Assembly: GCA_002695115.1 (NCBI GenBank)
Contig: NZOA01000021.1
Span: forward strand, 34,208 to 51,460
Source: Planctomycetota bacterium
GTDB taxonomy: Bacteria > Planctomycetota > UBA8108
Direction: 5' to 3'
Length of the DNA: 17,253 nucleotides
The notes under the pieces were generated by a model. It did no database searches. It was not told where the DNA came from and saw only the letters and a list, made by a program, of their open reading frames with translations. A program made the translations under genes and the position numbers. Each line of letters starts with the position of its first letter. The first letter of the stretch is position 1. Below are positions 13,745 to 17,253 of this stretch, one piece after another.

Positions 13745-15127
13745 TCAGCGCGACTTCCTGCGAAGCCAGACGACCTGCTGCATGGTCTTGGGGTTCAGGC
13801 CGTTGTCATCGACCATCCGCAGGGTCAACCTGAGGGCGGCGGGCATGAAGGCCGCCTTGTAGCGGACCCCGGGCTGATCCTTGCCCCCCCATAGCGAGCT
13901 GTCGATATCCTCGACGAACTCCAGCATGCCGTTGATATTTGTTTTTACCGTGTAGTCGCCAGAGGGAAACGCCGCCAGGCGCCCGGCCACGTTTCCTCCG
14001 GCCTTCTTGCCCCCACGCTCGGCCTCGGTGAAAATATAGACTCGGTCACCGGGTACGATCTCGGCAAAACTGATGTCGGGATTACCGGTGAATCCTACCC
14101 TCACGGGCTGCGGCCGCTTGCCGGCGTTTCTCAGGTTGGCATCGCCCCACACAGCGGTCTGGGCGATGGCGAGGGGGAATTTCTTGCCGAGCTTGACGCT
14201 CCCGTAGCCAAACGTCTTGGTGTAGACGAAGCCGTTCCTCCCCCTCTGACGCCGCGGACGCGTATACCGCTCAATGGGATCATCGTAGTCTTCTTCCGGC
14301 GTACGGAACTTCGGGGCGCCCTTTCGACGGCTGCGGTTGAACGGATTGTCGCTCATGTATTCAACTCGGAAGTCCGTAACGTTGGTCGCAACCTCGACAA
14401 TCCGCCTCTCGACCGGATACCTGTTGAAATTGGTGATCAACTTGCTGTCGATGCGAAAGAAACGCACGATCTTGTAGAGGACCAGGTCCCGCACCTTGTC
14501 CATCTCGACCGTGTCAGGAGGCTGGGGGATCCCATTCTTAAAGGGCTTGGAAGGATCTGCGAGCATGTACTCGATATTGGCCTCGCGGTTCTGACCCTCG
14601 ATATAGGTCATCGCCCGGAAATAGACCTGGTAGGCGTCGTGGGTCTTCGCGGACGTGTCCCCATCCAGCATCTGCTGCTTCTCCTTGCTCTGATAGTGCA
14701 GCTGAATGATATGGGCGAACTCGTCATACTCCTTGATGATGCCGCCGTCCACGACACCGAACCCATGCTCATCCCTGGTATCGGAAATTTCTTCGCCCAT
14801 CTCAAAATGGAAATTCCGCCTGCCGGCGCCGCCCTTTCCATCAGAGTAGAATTCCAGCTCCTGGGTGGGGATCCAGGCTGAAAAATCAGCCGTAAGGGTG
14901 CTGAGGGCGAGGCGGAACCGATTGTATACCTCTACCTTCTGCAGGGTCGAGGTATAGGTCTCCTGGGCGCTGGTTGAAACCATCATGATCATGATGGAGA
15001 GGATCGCCGAGAGAGCGAGAGCCACCATCAGTTCGATGAGGGTAAAGCCCGCCTCGGTTCCCTTCCCCCCTCCGAACGCGGGCGCCTGCGGGGTAATCTT
15101 CTTCCCGGGTGTCACTTCGCAAATCAT
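13745..15127 (-). CDS. gspJ: GspJ/PulJ-like pseudopilin, unusually long
   Basis: 460 residues. A 27-residue leader ends at AG, followed by [22 protein letters not shown] (broken here as FTLIE with Glu at +5, then the hydrophobic helix, residues 28-50): a classic type IV prepilin N-terminus cut by the prepilin peptidase before Phe28. The helix continues into a segment with [18 protein letters not shown], as in GspJ. GspJ is a minor pseudopilin of the type II secretion pseudopilus tip. The body is more than twice the usual GspJ size (about 200 residues), and the extra part (about 200-460) is rich in Arg/Lys with no domain I recognise. Its ATG shares four bases (ATGA) with the stop of the gene upstream, and GAGG lies 7 bases before it. 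Position after GspH- and GspI-like genes supports the J assignment, but a type IV pilus PilW-like role cannot be excluded. Confidence 0.75.
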   Translation of the reverse strand: MICEVTPGKKITPQAPAFGGGKGTEAGFTLIELMVALALSAILSIMIMMVSTSAQETYTSTLQKVEVYNRFRLALSTLTADFSAWIPTQELEFYSDGKGGAGRRNFHFEMGEEISDTRDEHGFGVVDGGIIKEYDEFAHIIQLHYQSKEKQQMLDGDTSAKTHDAYQVYFRAMTYIEGQNREANIEYMLADPSKPFKNGIPQPPDTVEMDKVRDLVLYKIVRFFRIDSKLITNFNRYPVERRIVEVATNVTDFRVEYMSDNPFNRSRRKGAPKFRTPEEDYDDPIERYTRPRRQRGRNGFVYTKTFGYGSVKLGKKFPLAIAQTAVWGDANLRNAGKRPQPVRVGFTGNPDISFAEIVPGDRVYIFTEAERGGKKAGGNVAGRLAAFPSGDYTVKTNINGMLEFVEDIDSSLWGGKDQPGVRYKAAFMPAALRLTLRMVDDNGLNPKTMQQVVWLRRKSR

Positions 15128-16008
15128 ATGGCGGCCTCGAAATATACCTTCATGACCGGCTCGATCGTTTCATCACTCCTCAATTCCCGCTCAGGGAAGC
15201 CCCTGAAGATCAGTACCGTAAAATGATAGAGCTTGTTGGCCGGCGTGTAGGAACCAGCGCTCTCGGAATAATCAGCATCGTAATAGCTGTTTCGAACCTT
15301 GATAGCGTAGGAATACTGCCGCAGGGTCTCGATGGTCATATCGCTGAGAACACGCTTGCCGCTGAGGAAGGCAGCGTCAAATCCACCAATATCGTCGGGA
15401 TCACCCCCGGGGATGAGCTTCTGCCCGAGCCTGTAGACCTTCAAAACGCGGTAGGTCTCCCGCCTGTCCCCGCTCTCGTTTTCCTTCTGGAAATCATCTC
15501 CATCATCATCGGCAGCCAGCGCGTTGCCGCCGCCGCTGGGCGTCCTGGTGTCCGATTCGGGGTAGATAAAGAGCTTCCCGCGGCTGAGGGAATCGGCCCG
15601 CGCGGAGCGACCTCGAAACTTCCTCCCCGTCTTGAAACGCGGCAGGAGAATGTAGTAGTCACCCTTGGGGCTCACCAGCTTGGGGTCCGAGGGGGCCTTA
15701 TCCTCGACCCCATCGTGACGCAGGAGGAAGTACGAATGCTGATACTTCGAGAGCCCCTTGCTGTTTCGAATCCCGCTGCGAATCGAATCGACAACCGACT
15801 GCCCGATCACCACCGCGTTGGAGGACTCCACCACCGAGCTCCCGGCCTTGATCGCCACGGGGAAGAGCGCCAGGATCCCGACGAGCCCGAGAGTCAATAT
15901 CGAGGTGGCGATGAGGATTTCAATCAGCGTGAATCCATCACCGCGATCGCTGCGGAGGGACTCCTCCCGGCAACCAGGCTTCATTCTCGATGAAATGTTG
16001 AGGCTCAT
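15124..16008 (-). CDS. gspI: GspI/PilV-like pseudopilin
   Basis: 294 residues from ATG 16008, chosen because AAGGTGA lies 5 bases before it; GTG at 16017 would add three residues and overlap the upstream stop by four bases. Near residue 25 the prepilin site G|FTLIE is followed by the hydrophobic helix ILIATSILTLGLVGILALFPVAI, with Glu at +5. The ALFPVAIKAG...SSNAVVIGQSVVDSIRSG pattern is typical of PilV/GspI minor pseudopilins. The remaining 200 residues contain an acidic, flexible patch (ALAADDDGDDFQKENES) and a C-terminal block YHFTVLIFRGFPERELR, suggesting a folded beta domain larger than ordinary GspI (about 120 residues). The next gene starts inside its stop codon, so translation of the cluster is coupled. 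Confidence 0.78.
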   Translation of the reverse strand: MSLNISSRMKPGCREESLRSDRGDGFTLIEILIATSILTLGLVGILALFPVAIKAGSSVVESSNAVVIGQSVVDSIRSGIRNSKGLSKYQHSYFLLRHDGVEDKAPSDPKLVSPKGDYYILLPRFKTGRKFRGRSARADSLSRGKLFIYPESDTRTPSGGGNALAADDDGDDFQKENESGDRRETYRVLKVYRLGQKLIPGGDPDDIGGFDAAFLSGKRVLSDMTIETLRQYSYAIKVRNSYYDADYSESAGSYTPANKLYHFTVLIFRGFPERELRSDETIEPVMKVYFEAAI

Positions 16009-16013
16009 GAACT

Positions 16014-16886
16014 TCACCTTCCTGATTTCTTTCTGCCCAGGCGTCGCGAACCACTAGCGGCCATACCAACCGCGCTTACATCTCCACGCTGCTTCGGGCT
16101 CTTTGCGAGTGACACCGTCTTGCTGCGGACCTGGCCGGTAGGCCGCATATCGATGAAACAGGCGGGGGTCGCATCCAGTTGAAGGATCACCAGGTCCGCC
16201 GTCCTCGGCCCCCCGTTTTCTTCGTTGTTGTATACCGAGGTGGGAACATCGCTGCAGCCATTGCTGAAGACAAGGGTACCGTTGCGATTGAACGTGACCT
16301 TGAAAAGACCGTTGAGTCTGTACTTGGTGGTGGCGGGCCTGGCGCGCCCGCTGCTTGTCCGTCTTGAACGGGAGCTGCGCCCGGCGCTCCTTGATCTTTT
16401 CGTTCTTGAAGCCGTGCTCTTATTCTGCTCCTTCCATTTTTCGAAAGGAGGAACACTCAGGCCTTCACCAAGCACGAAACCCGGCTCTTCGTGTTTTGGA
16501 TTGTAGCTCGTGGTCCCCCTGGCGAAACCGAGGGCATACCACATCGCAGGGTCCTTCTCCCCAAGGGGAGAAGTACCCGGATACCAGACGTCATTGTCGA
16601 TGAACTCGCTGCGCAGCTCGTCGAAAACCCGGGGGCCTTCCCGAAAGAAAACAACGCTGATGTCACGGCGCTGGTTGACCGCCTGCAGCCGAGCCATATT
16701 GAAAATATTGCCGAACTGGCCTCTCACGCCCTCGAGCTGGCGATTCTTCATGAAGTCGGCGATCGTCGGCCCCATGATCCCCGTTGCCATGATGATGATC
16801 GCCACCACGACCATCAATTCGATCATCGTAAAACCGCCGCGGGTATCGAGCCCGGAACCTGTTTTTACCGATTCAGAATTCATCAT
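16014..16886 (-). CDS. gspH: GspH-like pseudopilin with an Arg/Ser-rich insertion
   Basis: 290 residues from ATG 16886 (a second ATG follows at 16883); GGAGG lies 9 bases upstream, so the longer reading from 17039 is rejected, since it also lies inside the upstream gene. Residues 16-40 carry the prepilin motif GG|FTMIELMVVVAIIIMATGIMGP (Phe19 first mature residue, Glu at +5). GspH/FimT-type features follow: RGQFGNIFNMARLQAVNQRRDISVVF, then FKVTFNRNGTLVF (195-207). Between them, residues 157-188 are almost only Arg, Ser, Thr, Lys and Gly. The C-terminus (about 253-290) is also basic. The gene overlaps the GspG-like gene upstream by 14 bases and the GspI-like gene starts 5 bases past its stop. 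GspH is a minor pseudopilin; assignment rests on order and motifs. Confidence 0.75.
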   Translation of the reverse strand: MMNSESVKTGSGLDTRGGFTMIELMVVVAIIIMATGIMGPTIADFMKNRQLEGVRGQFGNIFNMARLQAVNQRRDISVVFFREGPRVFDELRSEFIDNDVWYPGTSPLGEKDPAMWYALGFARGTTSYNPKHEEPGFVLGEGLSVPPFEKWKEQNKSTASRTKRSRSAGRSSRSRRTSSGRARPATTKYRLNGLFKVTFNRNGTLVFSNGCSDVPTSVYNNEENGGPRTADLVILQLDATPACFIDMRPTGQVRSKTVSLAKSPKQRGDVSAVGMAASGSRRLGRKKSGR

Positions 16887-17253
16887 AGGCTTCTTCCTCC
16901 GTGGAGTCCTCGATGACGCGGAGCTCATCTTCCTCAGCCGCCTCGCGCATGCCGATGGACCAGATCTCGTAATGGGAATCAAAGCCGACCGTAAACCGCC
17001 AGCGCGCATATTTCGAATCCGGATCGGCCGCCATGTCATTCTCCGGAGGATCCAGGCGCCCGGTCAAATTGTCGTAATGAATCGGCGTTCCGTGCCCATC
17101 GATTATCCATTTGATGGCTTCATCATCGATCACGAGATCGGAGTTTTCAAACTTCGCCACCGGATCCCGCCTGTCTTCCCGTCGCTCCCCTGCGATGAAG
17201 GTGCGCTCGAAAATATCACTGGTCAGCTGGTGATAGAGAGCCGCCGAGCCCTT
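16873..17253 (-). CDS. GspG-like pseudopilin, C-terminal part (runs off the right edge)
   Basis: The frame is open from the window edge to a TGA at 16873-16875, giving 126 visible residues and no start in view; the GTG at 17160 is internal. The visible part has GHGTPIHYD and, 35 residues later, DSHYEIWSIG, which resembles the conserved DPWGNPYxY...yDLxSxGxDG block of GspG major pseudopilins and related planctomycete prepilins, followed by an acidic tail (EDELRVIEDSTEEEAYDE). GspG builds the shaft of the type II secretion pseudopilus. The N-terminal prepilin motif that would confirm it is outside the window. It overlaps the GspH-like gene by 14 bases, so it is the upstream member of the same operon. 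Confidence 0.6.
   Translation of the reverse strand, partial: KGSAALYHQLTSDIFERTFIAGERREDRRDPVAKFENSDLVIDDEAIKWIIDGHGTPIHYDNLTGRLDPPENDMAADPDSKYARWRFTVGFDSHYEIWSIGMREAAEEDELRVIEDSTEEEAYDEF

Noticed and set aside
16887..17039. N-terminal extension of the GspH-like protein from 17039
   Set aside because: It would overlap most of the GspG-like coding region, is Arg-rich shadow sequence, and a good ribosome-binding site supports ATG 16886.

Overview
The window is about 17 kb of GC-rich bacterial chromosome. It is dominated by housekeeping genes and carries no rRNA, tRNA, CRISPR array, insertion sequence or phage gene that I can see. Several things point to Planctomycetota or a closely related uncultured lineage: TatC with a very large insertion in its first periplasmic loop, a small helix-turn-helix protein followed by an acidic tail and a membrane anchor, a membrane-anchored coiled-coil/BRCT-like protein of a type I associate with planctomycetes, pseudopilins with long C-terminal regions, and frequent GTG/TTG starts. 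This placement is inference from remembered families, not from a search.

Layout, left to right. (1) 1-1833, minus strand: the N-terminal part of a coiled-coil lipoprotein running off the left edge, a membrane-tethered HTH protein with a very acidic linker, and a 123-residue exported protein. A clear hairpin terminator lies between the lipoprotein gene and the HTH gene. (2) 2205-5887, minus: dnaA followed closely by recG. (3) 6768-9246, minus: tatC overlapping a divergent ychF-type GTPase gene, closed by a strong intrinsic terminator. Just beyond that terminator is a near-consensus promoter, with about 800 bases of sequence before dnaA. (4) 9625-10869, minus: the membrane-anchored coiled-coil/BRCT-like protein, with a near-consensus promoter and a strong Shine-Dalgarno. 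(5) 11687-13732, plus: coaE and rho, back to back. (6) 13745-17253, minus: a pseudopilin operon in the order GspG-like (partial), GspH-like, GspI-like, GspJ-like, running convergently into rho with a 12-base gap.

How the parts fit: dnaA/recG serve replication initiation and fork repair. tatC exports folded proteins and is translationally coupled to the ribosome-associated GTPase gene ychF. coaE completes coenzyme A synthesis and rho terminates transcription. The pseudopilin genes encode subunits of a type II secretion or type IV pilus-like machine.

Most worth a second look: a DnaA in which the sensor 1 Asp, the sensor 2 Arg and a DnaA-box-reading Asp are all replaced; the roughly 220-residue TatC insertion; the HTH-acidic-membrane protein; the promoter and long leader ahead of dnaA; and a nested palindrome just upstream of tatC.
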